The position numbers and the translations under genes were made by a program. This document shows, piece after piece, positions 1 through 8,363 of a stretch of DNA of 64,000 nucleotides; the first letter of the stretch is position 1; each line of letters opens with the position of its first letter. The DNA is from Streptacidiphilus sp041262165. Its GTDB lineage: Bacteria; Actinomycetota; Actinomycetes; Streptomycetales; Streptomycetaceae. The notes under the pieces are model-generated. The model was not told the DNA's origin and searched no databases. It saw nothing but the letters and a program-made list of their open reading frames with translations. The stretch is taken from the NCBI RefSeq assembly GCF_041262165.1, contig NZ_JBGCBY010000032.1, forward strand, positions 35,185-99,184, in the 5' to 3' direction.

Positions 1-2
1 TC

Positions 3-308
3 GCCGACGACGCGTCATGGGGGAGTCTCCTGCTGGGCTGGATGGCCGGCTGCGGAGATCGCAGCATGGTCCCGGCACTGATCCCGCACGACCCGGAGGA
101 CGGCGCGGTCCGGCCGGTCTCCACGGGCCGGCTCTGGGTGGCGAACAAGACCGGCACCGATGTCGGCATCCGGTGCGACGTGGGAGTGGTGCGCGGCACG
201 CGCCAGGTCTGCTACGCCGTGCTCACCTCCTGCCCGCCGGGTCGTGAGTTCGAGATGGTCCAGGGAATGCGTGCGGTCGGCGCGCGGATCGCGGAGCTCG
301 CCCGCTGA
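3..308 (+). CDS. Serine beta-lactamase-like protein, C-terminal part
   Basis: The window begins inside this gene; the open frame runs from base 3 and gives 101 residues before TGA. The segment 'WVANKTGTDVG' contains the Lys-Thr-Gly triad that class A beta-lactamases and related penicillin-recognising serine hydrolases carry on the strand lining the active site. An upstream 'GDRSMVPALIP' matches the G-D-x-x-x-R-x-x-x-P region that precedes it in class A enzymes. The catalytic Ser-x-x-Lys lies outside the window, so activity and signal peptide cannot be judged. The gene converges on the LysR gene 15 bp downstream. A non-lactamase serine hydrolase of the same fold is the main alternative. Confidence 0.7.
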   Translation, partial: ADDASWGSLLLGWMAGCGDRSMVPALIPHDPEDGAVRPVSTGRLWVANKTGTDVGIRCDVGVVRGTRQVCYAVLTSCPPGREFEMVQGMRAVGARIAELAR

Positions 309-322
309 CCCAGCCGCGGGTG

Positions 323-1264
323 TCAGCTGCCCTCGTCGCCCACGCGCCGGCGGTTCGCCACGGCCAGGAGGTTGGACGCGGCGCTGCCCAGGTAGGCGAT
401 GAAGGAGCCGAGCATCGGGTTCGGGTTGCCCGGCCGCGAGGCGACGGAGACCTTCCGGTACAGCCGCGGTCCCGACACCCGCGTCGTCTGTACGCCCGGG
501 GTGTCGTTCATGGCCAGTCCGGGCACCAGGGCGATCCCCATCCCGGCTCGGACCAGGCCCAGGATCACCTCGTAGTGGTCGCTGCGGCAACGGATGTTCG
601 GGACGAAGCCCTCGAGCGCGCACGCGCGCTCGAGAATCGAGAGGACCGGCGATCCGGTCCCGAACGAGGTGATCCACTGCTCTCCGGCCAGCTCCGGAAA
701 CCGGACCTGCGCACGCCGCCCGGCAGGATGCCCGGCCGGGACCACCAGGTGCATCGGCTCGTGGAGCAGTTCCCGGACCTGAACCCCCTCCGGGGGCGTC
801 CACGGGTCCAGCGGGTACTCGAAGACGATCAGTGCGTCGATGGCGCCCTGCTGCACACTGTGGGCAAGCTCGTGCGGCTGCCCCTCGACGAGGTCCAGCT
901 CGACGGCCGGGTACCGCGCGGAGAACCGCGACAGCGCCTGCGGCAGCAGCCGGTACCCGGCGGAGGCGAAGAACCCGATCCGCAGATGCCCCGAGTCCGC
1001 CCGCGCCTGCGCCCGGAGGTCCTTCTCGGCCGCGTCGAGCAGGGCCAGAACCTCCTGCCCCCGCAGCGACAATCGCCGCCCCGCCGCCGTCAGCCGCAGA
1101 CTCTGCGCCCCGCGTTCGACGAGGCCGACCCCCACCTCCTTCTCCAACTGGGAGAGCTGGTGCGACACGGCGGACGGCGACAGCTTCAGCTGGCGCGCGG
1201 CCCCGGCGATGCTCCCCGACCGGTCGATTTCGGCAAGGATGTGCAGGCGGTGCGTGTTGAGCAT
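323..1264 (-). CDS. LysR-family transcriptional regulator
   Basis: A 313-residue protein of typical LysR length. Residues 1-60 form the winged helix-turn-helix, with 'GAARQLKLSPSAVSHQ' as the recognition region, followed by a linker helix and a two-lobed effector-binding domain (about 90-295). It should bind DNA as a tetramer and respond to a small molecule, but the ligand cannot be read from sequence. LysR proteins usually control a divergent neighbour; here the upstream neighbour (1443-2000) lies in the same direction, and the 178-bp gap between them is the likely autoregulatory region. It is convergent with the beta-lactamase-like gene, so regulation of that gene is possible but not shown. 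Confidence 0.92.
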   Translation of the reverse strand: MLNTHRLHILAEIDRSGSIAGAARQLKLSPSAVSHQLSQLEKEVGVGLVERGAQSLRLTAAGRRLSLRGQEVLALLDAAEKDLRAQARADSGHLRIGFFASAGYRLLPQALSRFSARYPAVELDLVEGQPHELAHSVQQGAIDALIVFEYPLDPWTPPEGVQVRELLHEPMHLVVPAGHPAGRRAQVRFPELAGEQWITSFGTGSPVLSILERACALEGFVPNIRCRSDHYEVILGLVRAGMGIALVPGLAMNDTPGVQTTRVSGPRLYRKVSVASRPGNPNPMLGSFIAYLGSAASNLLAVANRRRVGDEGS

Positions 1265-1442
1265 CCCTGCACCCTAGCCAGCCGCGATCACAGATCGGTC
1301 TCGCCGACAGCGTCCGGCAGGGCCCTGACCAGGGCCTCGCGGCGACGCGCCCCCGGATCCGGCCGCATTGGTCCTCACCGGCCGCAGGTGCTGCCGCCCC
1401 CGATGCCCGGATCCGGCAGCGGAGGCGTTGGACGAGCGGGCG

Positions 1443-2000
1443 TCAGGAGACCAGGCTGCGGAGCGCTGCAGTCTTGGCCTGGATGTGGCGGGAGTAGTGG
1501 ATCGTGAAGGTCGCCGGGGCGACGAACGCGGCGATCTGGACGACAGTCCGCACCGTCGAGTCATGGGCGACGGCGGCGAGCGTGATGGCGCCGATCACGA
1601 AGCTCGCCGTCCAGACGGCGGTGATGACGACATTGGTGCGGATGAAAAGCGGCTGGTCCCAGAACTCACGCGGGGTGCTGTGTTTGGCGATGCCGAGGGT
1701 GAACGGGCGCCCAGCGGCCAGTGAGGCTCCGGCGATCACGGCCAGCGCGGTCGACGAGAGAGCCGGGGCGTAGGGGTGCAGCGCGGTGTGCGGGTCGGCG
1801 AAGGCGAGCACGGTGATCGCGGCGAAGAAGACGGCGGAGCCGATCTCGATGAGCTGTGCGTCCAGGGTCCGGCCGGCGCGCGTCTGTTGGGCGACGACCA
1901 GGAGGGAGACCAGCAGGGCGGCCAGCGCGCCCCAGTTCCAGTTCGCCGAGGGGATGGCGGCATAGACGATCCACGGGGCGAAGGTGCGCAGGTACGACAT
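1443..2000 (-). CDS. Multi-pass membrane protein, PadR-site associated
   Basis: A 185-residue hydrophobic protein with five or six predicted membrane spans, for example 'GALAALLVSLLVVA', 'AVFFAAITVLAFA' and 'ITAVWTASFVIGAITLAAVA'. The frame continues 16 codons upstream, but ATG at 1998-2000 is chosen because AAGGAG lies at the right distance before it and the alternative would start inside the promoter/operator. No enzyme motif is visible, so function is unknown. The upstream region carries the same duplicated motif found before the PadR and carotenoid-oxygenase genes, placing it in the same predicted regulon. Confidence 0.8.
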   Translation of the reverse strand: MSYLRTFAPWIVYAAIPSANWNWGALAALLVSLLVVAQQTRAGRTLDAQLIEIGSAVFFAAITVLAFADPHTALHPYAPALSSTALAVIAGASLAAGRPFTLGIAKHSTPREFWDQPLFIRTNVVITAVWTASFVIGAITLAAVAHDSTVRTVVQIAAFVAPATFTIHYSRHIQAKTAALRSLVS

Positions 2001-2041
2001 GACGTACTCCTTGAGGCTCCTTGCAAGGCTCCTGCCTTGAC

Positions 2042-2088
2042 ATGTCAAATCTAGAAGGTCGTGATTCGACCTGTCAATACTGGAACGT
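2042..2088 (-). promoter_or_regulatory. Predicted PadR operator and promoter, copy 1
   Basis: Two 18-bp direct half-sites of the form CTGTCAAnAnTnGAAnGT start at 2042 and 2071, 29 bp apart. The core 2043-2079 matches 3628-3664 at 33 of 37 positions. On the minus strand TTGACA (2072-2077) lies 18 bp from TAGATT (2048-2053), a good promoter for the membrane-protein gene starting at 2000, so bound repressor would block RNA polymerase. The PadR assignment is inference from the second copy, which sits at the PadR gene. Confidence 0.6.
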
Positions 2089-2204
2089 CAGTGCCCAGGC
2101 ATGCCGTCGTCCAGGTGTGTCCCCCTTGGGAGGACGTGCGGGTGGTGCGCACCTGTGCGCGCACCCTGCTGGGGCGGACCGTACCGGGAGCCCCTGGCGT
2201 TCCC

Positions 2205-3533
2205 TTATGCGTCGGGGAGCCAGTTGCCGTGGAATCCGGAGGGAACGCGTCGGGGCAGGTGAACCATGGCGACCGGGGGACCGGCGAGGTCGTCGGCATC
2301 CAGGATGACCAGATCGCTGCGATCGGTGGCGGCGTCGTGGACGTACGCCATCAGCCAGCCGGGGCCTCCCGGTGTGTCGTCGGCGGGGACGAACGAGGCC
2401 TCTCCCGGTGTGCGGCCCGGGCCGAAGAGGTGGCTGGTGACCGCGTTCGCGCGAAGGTCGTAGCGGTGGATCGCGCCGCCGTCGGGGCCTTTCGCGGTGC
2501 TGGTGTGGCCGTGGCGGTAGCGGAGGCCGGTGAGGCGGTCGTCGATGCGGGGGAACTCGGTGCTCCGGTCGTCCAGTTGCTCCTCGTGGACGGCCCCTGC
2601 GGCAAGGTCGATGGTCCAGCGCCACAGTGACCCGTGGCCGTTGACGTCCACGCCGTCGCCCAGCTTGTCCCAGCGGATGACGTGCAGGACCAGTCGCTGC
2701 CCGGCCGCCTCCTCGTGCGCTCCCAGGGTGTGGAAGACGTAGCAGGGCTGGATCTCGAACCAGCGCACGGCGCCGTAGGGATCGTCGCGGCGCAGGACGC
2801 CGAGTCGGGCACCGTAGTCAGGGGTCCAGGTGTAGGGCATTCCGGCAGCGTCCGCCTTGGCCTTGGCCAGGTCGAAGACGACCGGCAGGTCCATGAAGAC
2901 CACATGCCCGGAGGTGAGTTGGAAGTCGTGCATCATCGTGTGCGCGGGTACGTCGATGGACCGACTGACCGTCAGTTCCCCTGTCGCGTCCGCTCGGTGG
3001 TAGGTCAGATAGGGGGCGGTCAGGCCGCCGTAGCCGAAGAAGTGCAGTTCGCCTGTGGTGGGGCAGGTCTTGGGGTGGGCGGTCATCGGGGTCCGTAGGC
3101 GTCCGTTGAAGTCGTACGCGCCGATGGTCTCGAGTTCGTGCCCGGGCCGGCAGTCCAGTTCGTAGGGATAGGAGGACTCGACCAGGGCCAGGGTGCGCCC
3201 CGCGTGCCGCACGACGTGGGTGTTGGCGACACCGGCGGTCAGATCGTGATTGCCCTGGTCGTCGTACGGGCGGGCGCCGCGCGTGAAGATGGCTGTTCGG
3301 ACCCAGCGGTTGCGGTAGGACGTGGCCCTCCCGCCCTCCAGTCGCACGCCGTGGACCATGCCGTCGCCCAGGAACCAGTGCGCGGAGGCGGCTTCGCGCG
3401 GGTTGGGTCCGTTGCGCAGGTACCAGCCGGCCAGTTCGGGCGGTATGGAACCAGTGACGGGCAGTTCGGTGATGGTGAGTTCGTCGGCGACGGGGGCGAA
3501 GTTGCCCAGCAGATGGGGAGCGGTGGTGGTCAT
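2205..3533 (-). CDS. Carotenoid oxygenase (RPE65/CCD family)
   Basis: A 442-residue protein of the iron-dependent carotenoid cleavage dioxygenase family, which cleaves conjugated double bonds of carotenoids, apocarotenoids or stilbenes. Typical elements are the N-terminal 'GWYLRNGPNP' and candidate iron-ligand histidines in 'MTAHPKTCP', 'HTMMHDFQLTSGH', 'LVLHVIRWD' and the C-terminal 'GFHGNWLPDA', spaced as in family members over the seven-bladed propeller. No signal peptide is seen. It is divergent from the PadR gene, with the shared duplicated operator between them. No carotenoid biosynthesis genes are nearby, so the substrate is unknown. Confidence 0.92.
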   Translation of the reverse strand: MTTTAPHLLGNFAPVADELTITELPVTGSIPPELAGWYLRNGPNPREAASAHWFLGDGMVHGVRLEGGRATSYRNRWVRTAIFTRGARPYDDQGNHDLTAGVANTHVVRHAGRTLALVESSYPYELDCRPGHELETIGAYDFNGRLRTPMTAHPKTCPTTGELHFFGYGGLTAPYLTYHRADATGELTVSRSIDVPAHTMMHDFQLTSGHVVFMDLPVVFDLAKAKADAAGMPYTWTPDYGARLGVLRRDDPYGAVRWFEIQPCYVFHTLGAHEEAAGQRLVLHVIRWDKLGDGVDVNGHGSLWRWTIDLAAGAVHEEQLDDRSTEFPRIDDRLTGLRYRHGHTSTAKGPDGGAIHRYDLRANAVTSHLFGPGRTPGEASFVPADDTPGGPGWLMAYVHDAATDRSDLVILDADDLAGPPVAMVHLPRRVPSGFHGNWLPDA

Positions 3534-3626
3534 GGCGCACTCCGAAAGGTGTCGGTTGGTGGGTCCGGCCGGCTGAGGTCCCGCCCGGCGAGGCGGGACG
3601 AGGAACTCAGATATTCCAAGCTCGAT

Positions 3627-3673
3627 CTGTCAAAACTAGAATGTCACGATTCGACCTGTCAATAGAGGAATGT
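3627..3673. promoter_or_regulatory. Predicted PadR operator and divergent promoter, copy 2
   Basis: Two 18-bp direct half-sites begin at 3627 and 3656 with the same 29-bp spacing as at 2042/2071. On the minus strand TTGACA (3657-3662) is 18 bp from TAGTTT (3633-3638), a promoter for the carotenoid oxygenase. On the plus strand the second half-site ends 12 bp before the PadR start codon and overlaps its translation-initiation region, so autorepression is likely. Confidence 0.62.
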
Positions 3674-3685
3674 AGGATGGTCGGC

Positions 3686-4210
3686 ATGAGCCTTCGCCAC
3701 GCAGTCCTCGGTCTCCTCGTCGACCAGCCCGCCAGTGGCTACGACCTGATGAAGCGCTTCAACACCTCGCTGGCCAACGTCTGGCCCGCGACCCAGAGCC
3801 AGGTCTACGGGGAACTCGCCCGTCTCGCCGACAACGGCCTGATCGACGTCGCCGCCGAGGGTCCGCGCGGGCGCAAGGAGTACACGCTCACCGATGCGGG
3901 CCTGACCGAGCTGCGACGCTGGCTGATCGAGGACAAGCCCGAGCCGCGGCGCAGCAGCGCCCTGCTGCGTGTCTTCTTCATGGGAGTACTCACCCCGGCA
4001 CAGGCCGCGGACTACCTGGCCAAGGCAGCCGAGCAGGCCGCAGCGGACCATGCCGCGCTACGCGAACTGCAGGACTCCCTCGACTGGACCGAGCAGGGCC
4101 AACTGACCGCAAACGGCCGACTGGCGCTCGAATACGGCCTGCGCCTGTACGCGATGCAGGAGGAGTGGGCCCAGTGGGCCGCCAGCCAGATCACTCTCGC
4201 AACTGACTGA
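3686..4210 (+). CDS. PadR-family transcriptional regulator
   Basis: A 174-residue PadR-type winged-helix protein with a C-terminal dimerisation helix. The N-terminus 'MSLRHAVLGLLVDQPASGYD' is the classic family opening; the wing region 'GRKEYTLTDAGLTELRRWL' follows and a Vir_C-like helical region makes up residues 90-170. ATG 3686 is preferred because it gives this canonical start; ATG 3677, nine bases upstream, is possible. PadR proteins usually repress divergent genes and are released by small, often phenolic, ligands. The divergent carotenoid oxygenase and the membrane protein at 1443-2000 are predicted targets. Confidence 0.92.
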   Translation: MSLRHAVLGLLVDQPASGYDLMKRFNTSLANVWPATQSQVYGELARLADNGLIDVAAEGPRGRKEYTLTDAGLTELRRWLIEDKPEPRRSSALLRVFFMGVLTPAQAADYLAKAAEQAAADHAALRELQDSLDWTEQGQLTANGRLALEYGLRLYAMQEEWAQWAASQITLATD

Positions 4211-4565
4211 CAGGCAACTGACCGATATCCGTTCCGAACTCGCCCAAGGCGAAGAGCCGGGGTCGGCGCGGTTGGCTGCCGGGTACGCGGCACAGTGGAG
4301 TTCCGAAGGCGGCGAGATCCCGGTGACGCCTCCGTGGCCAGGTGGCCGGTCCGTCGGCGAAGAAGCGGCAGAGGTGGTCGGCGAAGGCCGTGGCTTCGCC
4401 GACCGGCCACGAGGCGAGGCAGGCCGATATTTTCGCGATCCCGCAGGTCAAGCGTCGAATGTAGATGTCGAAGTACAGCTCGAGGAACGTACCGGCTGCG
4501 GTTCAGCGTTCCATGATCACCTTGCGCAATCGCTGCGCGCCCTGGGTCCGCCAACGGGCCGGGAT
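4211..4565. other. Intergenic stretch with unrecognised minus-strand remnant
   Basis: No confident gene. On the minus strand about 4220-4480 reads as plausible protein ('FLELYFDIYIRRL' followed by 'ATAFADHLCRFFADG' with one mismatch), but an in-frame TGA lies just upstream and no start or family could be identified. It may be a decayed gene end. Confidence 0.3.
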
Positions 4566-4838
4566 CTAAACCAGGTCGTCCGGCAGCAACCGGAAGGCAG
4601 GGTGGTCGGTGAGAGGGCGGACGGCCCGGAAGTGGCGTCGGTCTACGGTGAAGATCGCATTCGTACGGAACTCTGCGGCGAGAGCGACGCTGACGGCGTC
4701 AGTGAGGCCCATATTTGGCGAGATGATCAGGTGGCCTACGGTTTTGAGTGCGATGCGGCAGGCCGCATGATCTGGCTCATCGCCGAAGTAGTAGGCGAGC
4801 AGCGCTCCTGTGCCACCGACGACGGCGACCTCGTTCAC
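4566..4838 (-). pseudogene. Degenerate VapC-type PIN-domain toxin
   Basis: A 90-residue protein that matches both ends of a PIN-domain ribonuclease but lacks the middle. The start 'AVVGGTGALLAYY' aligns with the usual V-V-D-T-G/S-A-L-L-A, so the first catalytic Asp is Gly. The end 'DAVSVALAAEFRTNAIFTVD' is the normal PIN C-terminal half. About 40 residues between them, including a second acidic position, are missing; families of this type are usually about 130 residues. The GTG start overlaps the stop of the antitoxin frame (GTGA), the usual vapBC arrangement. The two changes argue for loss of activity. Confidence 0.7.
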
Positions 4839-5079
4839 CGCCCGAATCCCCTCATCAGTTGGTCCCGGTCCGCAACAAGCCGCCCACCACCGCCCGGGAG
4901 CACCGGGGCATCGTCAAGCTCGTCACCCATGGGGTCAGTGCGGAAGGTGTAGCGGGCCGGGGCCAGGGATGGCGGCACAAGAGTCGCCACATGGCGGCCG
5001 TCCTTGGTGACCGTCACGGTCTCCCCTCGCTCGACTGCCCCTATCACCCGGGCTGTCTGTTGGTTCAGTTCGCCGTCAT
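4835..5079 (-). pseudogene. Phd/YefM-type antitoxin with broken 5' end
   Basis: The frame contains 'ELNQQTARVIGAVERGETV' followed by a T-K-D-G-R segment, the signature N-terminal region of Phd/YefM antitoxins that bind DNA and neutralise PIN toxins. The only sensible ATG (5077-5079) is out of frame with it and meets a stop after four codons; inserting one base would restore a normal start. The in-frame sequence further upstream is antisense to the MarR gene. It is therefore probably a decayed antitoxin whose 5' end was lost or frameshifted at the junction with marR. Confidence 0.6.
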
Positions 5080-5564
5080 CCGCTGCACCCGTCTCGACGG
5101 ACCTGATCGAGATCGAGCAGGCCCTCACCCGCGTCACGTACCTGGCCGGTCGGGTGCGGCAGCACGAGCGTCTGATGGCCATGGCCGGACTGTCGCTTGA
5201 CCGGGCCGCCGCCTCGATCCTGCGGCACATCGCCGAGAGCGAGCCGCTTCGGCCAGGAGTGCTGGCGGTCCAGCTTTCCGTGGAAGCCTCGCATGTCAGC
5301 CGGCAACTGCGGCAACTGGAGAAGGATGGCCATGTGATCCGCGTCCCGGACCAGGACGACAGTCGTGCCCATCGCATCCAGCTGACCGACGCCGGCCTGG
5401 CCGTCGTCGAGCGCATGCGAGAGGCGAGCCGCCGGGGCATGGAGATGGCCCTGGCGGACTGGTCGCCCGAGGACCTGCGGAAGCTCGCCAAGCTCTTCCA
5501 TCGGCTGGTCGACGACTTCGTCACTCACGCCGAGGCAGCCGTAGAGGTCGGGCCCTCTGACTGA
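5004..5564 (+). CDS. MarR-family regulator with uncertain 5' end
   Basis: A MarR-type winged-helix regulator. Recognisable homology begins near base 5100 ('IEIEQALTRVTYLAGRVRQH') and includes the recognition helix 'LSVEASHVSRQLRQLEKDG' and wing 'RVPDQDDSRAHRIQLTDAG'. The only common start in frame is TTG 5004 (or GTG 5007), which would put about 30 codons of antisense antitoxin sequence in front of the domain, with no convincing ribosome-binding site. The gene was probably joined to foreign sequence at its 5' end and may use a rare start near 5100 or be silent. A strong hairpin follows it. Confidence 0.75.
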   Translation: MVTVTVSPRSTAPITRAVCWFSSPSSAAPVSTDLIEIEQALTRVTYLAGRVRQHERLMAMAGLSLDRAAASILRHIAESEPLRPGVLAVQLSVEASHVSRQLRQLEKDGHVIRVPDQDDSRAHRIQLTDAGLAVVERMREASRRGMEMALADWSPEDLRKLAKLFHRLVDDFVTHAEAAVEVGPSD

Positions 5565-5612
5565 CCGAGCTGGCGACCAGCGAACTCCTCGTGTACGGCG
5601 CCAAGTTGTGCA

Positions 5613-5656
5613 GCGTCACGGCCCCGGATCACTCTGCCGACCCGGGGCCGTGACGC
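5613..5656. terminator. Hairpin terminator between marR and SDR
   Basis: A perfect 15-bp stem, GCGTCACGGCCCCGG (5613-5627) pairing with 5642-5656, with a 14-base loop. It lies between the convergent marR and SDR genes and could end transcription in both directions. No T-run follows, which is common in GC-rich actinomycetes. Confidence 0.8.
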
Positions 5657-5700
5657 TTGCGGACTGCTGACTCGGGACTGCTCCAATGGCCCGGTAGCGA

Positions 5701-6408
5701 CTACCAGGGAATGGTGCCGTCGGCGTCGAAGTAGCCCCCGGTGGGGCCATCAGGACCCACCTGCGCCATGTGCACGATGATCTCGGCGCCCTGCTCGACC
5801 GTCTGGATGCCGGTGTTCCCGTTCAGGTCGGTCTTGGTGAAGCCCGGCTCCACTGCGTTGATCCGCATGTTCGGGAACGCCTTCGCGTACTGCACGGTGA
5901 CCATGTTGACCGCGGCCTTCGACGCCGGGTAGGCGACGCCCGGGTAGACGTACCTCGGGGTGCCCGGGGTGGTGACCTCCGTCAGCGAGGCCAGGCCGCT
6001 GCTGACGTTGACCACGACCGGGGCGGCGGAGCGCTGCAGCAGCGGGAGAAACGCGTGGGTGACGCGCACCGTGCCGAACACGTTCGTCTCGAACGTCTTC
6101 CGCATCAGGTCGGCGGTCACGTCCGCGGGGCCGATCACGCCGTTGTCGTCACTCCTCTCTTCGATACCGGCGTTGTTCACCAGTACGTCCAGCCCTCCGG
6201 CGGCCTCGATGACCTTCACTGCGGCCTCGACGGACGCGTCGTCGGTGACGTCGAGCTGGACCGCCCGCGCGCCCAACTGCTCGGCGGCCCGGCGCCCGCG
6301 TTCGGCGTCCCGGCTTCCGAAGTAGACGGTGTGGCCCGCGGCGATGAGCCGGCGGGCGGTCTCGAAGCCGAGACCCTTGTTCGCTCCGGTGATCAGTGTT
6401 GCCGTCAT
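5701..6408 (-). CDS. Short-chain dehydrogenase/reductase
   Basis: A 235-residue classical SDR. It has the NAD(P)-binding 'TGANKGLG' near residue 7, 'NNAG' about residue 80, a catalytic Ser in 'VNVSSG' and the Tyr/Lys pair in 'YPASKAAVN'. The Arg in 'YFGSRD' after the second strand suggests NADP preference. The substrate is unknown. It is divergent from the MmyB-like regulator with 116 bp between start codons, a common arrangement in Streptomyces in which the regulator controls the dehydrogenase. The hairpin at 5613-5656 lies just downstream. Confidence 0.92.
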   Translation of the reverse strand: MTATLITGANKGLGFETARRLIAAGHTVYFGSRDAERGRRAAEQLGARAVQLDVTDDASVEAAVKVIEAAGGLDVLVNNAGIEERSDDNGVIGPADVTADLMRKTFETNVFGTVRVTHAFLPLLQRSAAPVVVNVSSGLASLTEVTTPGTPRYVYPGVAYPASKAAVNMVTVQYAKAFPNMRINAVEPGFTKTDLNGNTGIQTVEQGAEIIVHMAQVGPDGPTGGYFDADGTIPW

Positions 6409-6524
6409 GCCTCCACGATGCGGCGGAGCTGCGCGCTCAGCCAGGCGTCCCGCCTTCCTGGGAATGTCCAGCCTGGGACTGTCAGTACCAGGACGATCCG
6501 AGCGGGGCGGTGCACAGTGGTGTC

Positions 6525-7355
6525 ATGGCGAGCACGGAGTTTGGGCACACGGTGCGGCGCTGGCGCGACCGGGTCTCCCCGGGGGCGGCTGGGCTACCCT
6601 TCGGCGGACATCGCCGCGCGGCCGGCCTGCGCCGCGAGGAGCTCGCCCTGCTGGCCGGGATCTCGGTCGACTATGTCACCCGCCTCGAACAGGGCCGCGC
6701 GACCAACCCGTCGGAGCAGGTCGTCGAGGCTCTGGGCCGGGCTCTGCGCTTGTCCGGAGCCGAGCGCGAGCATCTGTTCCACGTCGCCGGGCTCGTGCCG
6801 CCGGGGCAGGGCACGGTGCCCGCCTACATCACGCCAAGCGTTCAGCGGATGCTGGACAGGCTGACCGGGACGCCCGTCGCGGTCTCCGACGCGACGTGGA
6901 CGCTGCTGCTGGCCAACCCGCTGTACACGGCCTTGATGGGTCAATACCACGGCGACGAGCGCAACGCGGTGTGGCGCAACTTCCTCGGCTCGGGCAGCCG
7001 CGTCCGCCACACACCGCAGTCCCGGCGCGCGCTCGATGCCGCGCAGGTCTCCACATTGCGGGCGACGGCGAGCCGTTATCCGGCAGACCAGCGGCTGCGG
7101 CGCCTGGTCGCGGAGCTGCGCGCGAACAGTGACCGGTTCGCCGAGCTGTGGGATTCCGGAACCGTGGGCCGGCACGAGGCGTCGCGCAAGACCATCGATC
7201 ACCCGCAGGTGGGCGCGTTGACGCTGGATTGCGACGTGCTCAGCGTCGCGGGCAGCGACCTGCGCATCATGATCTACACCGCCGAGCCCGACACCGAGGA
7301 CGCCGAACGACTTGCGCTCCTCGCGGTCCTCGGCACGCAGACACTCGTCGGCTAG
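6525..7355 (+). CDS. MmyB-like helix-turn-helix regulator
   Basis: A 276-residue regulator. Residues 1-75 carry a Xre-type helix-turn-helix with the actinobacterial signature 'GLRREELALLAGIS' and 'YVTRLEQGR'. The C-terminal two thirds match the MmyB-like ligand-binding domain, a PAS-like fold that in related proteins binds a fatty acid. ATG 6525 is chosen because the family begins shortly before 'HTVRRWRDR'; the frame is open further upstream but into the divergent promoter region. The adjacent divergent SDR is the probable target. Confidence 0.92.
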   Translation: MASTEFGHTVRRWRDRVSPGAAGLPFGGHRRAAGLRREELALLAGISVDYVTRLEQGRATNPSEQVVEALGRALRLSGAEREHLFHVAGLVPPGQGTVPAYITPSVQRMLDRLTGTPVAVSDATWTLLLANPLYTALMGQYHGDERNAVWRNFLGSGSRVRHTPQSRRALDAAQVSTLRATASRYPADQRLRRLVAELRANSDRFAELWDSGTVGRHEASRKTIDHPQVGALTLDCDVLSVAGSDLRIMIYTAEPDTEDAERLALLAVLGTQTLVG

Positions 7356-8250
7356 CTGTACTGACCCGTGAGGTTGGGGACGCGGCTCGCGGGTGGTTGG
7401 CCCTTCAGCGCGGTGTGTGCGCGGTGGTGGTTGTAGGTGTGCAGCCAGAGAGGGTAGGCATCGCGTCGTTCCCGCTCGGTTCGGTAGGGCCTGGCGTAGG
7501 CCCATTCGTCGAGCAGGGTGCGGTTGAAGCGCTCGACGTGGTCAGAGTGTCGAGCCAGGTTCGTGAGCGGTAGCAGGAGCCGTTGTCGGTCAGGACACGT
7601 TGGACGGTGATTCCGGCCTCCGCGAAGAAGCTCTGAGCTCGGGTCCAGAACGCGGTGGCTGTCTCTCGCTTCTCGTCGGGCAGAATTTCGCTGTAGGCCA
7701 GGCGGGAGTGATCGTCCACGGCATTGTGGATGTAGCTGTATCCGCCGCCAGAGCGGTTCTTGATCCCGGCCTGTCTGCCGAGGGTTCGATGGCCGCCACC
7801 ATTGGGGATGTTGCCGAGCTTCTTGATGTCCACGTGCACCATGTCGCCAGGGGCAGCGTGCTCGTAGCGCCTGATCACGCGTCCGGTGCTGCGATCCAGA
7901 TGTGTCAGGCGTGCGATGCGGTACCGGGTCAGGACGCGGTGAACGGTGGCTGGGTTGAGCCCGAGAAGGTAGGCGATCCGGGCCGGCCCCCAGCGCCGCA
8001 GGACCCGGACCTTGATGATGCGTCGCTCGGTGCGGGTCGGCGTGCGTCGGGGACTGTCGTGCGGACGGCTGGACCGGTCGGCCATTCCGGCCACGCCCAG
8101 TTCCCGGTACCGGTCCGCCCACCGCTTGGCCGTCGTGGGGGAAACCTGGAAACGCTCGGCGGCACGTCGGAGCGGCCAACCATCGTCTACGACACAGCGT
8201 GCCAGTCGTAGGCGGCCCGTCTCGGTCGGGGGTGCATTGCGATGGACCAT
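7352..8250 (-). pseudogene. IS481-family transposase, frameshifted
   Basis: The protein starts at ATG 8250 with helix-turn-helix motifs ('RRAAERFQVSPTTAKRWADR') followed by the DDE integrase core ('GDMVHVDIKKLG', 'VDDHSRLAYSEIL', 'LTDNGSCYRS'). After the second Asp region the frame fails near 7560, and the end of the protein resumes in another frame with 'VERFNRTLLDEWAYARPY'. About 20 residues that normally join them, of the 'THKRTRPYRPQTNGK' type, are missing, so a small deletion plus frameshift has inactivated it. I could not identify terminal inverted repeats. Its 3' end abuts the stop of the MmyB-like gene. Confidence 0.85.
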
Positions 8251-8276
8251 GTCGGTGTTCCTCGTTCCGAACGTGA

Positions 8277-8320
8277 CCGCGGCCGGGGACACGAGCTGTT
8301 GATCGTGTCCCCGGCCGCGG
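8277..8320 (-). terminator. Strong hairpin terminator downstream of dsbA
   Basis: A perfect 18-bp stem (8277-8294 with 8303-8320) and 8-base loop, located 43 bp after the stop of the DsbA gene. It is positioned to end the minus-strand dsbA/SnoaL transcript and to insulate it from the IS481 remnant. Confidence 0.8.
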
Positions 8321-8363
8321 TGATGGGGTGGTGGCGCGCTGCTGAGCGCGGTTGCCAACTGCT

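Noticed and set aside
320..1507. Long plus-strand open frame across the LysR gene
   Set aside because: It is antisense to a clear LysR protein and has the Arg/Pro/Gly-rich composition of a shadow frame.
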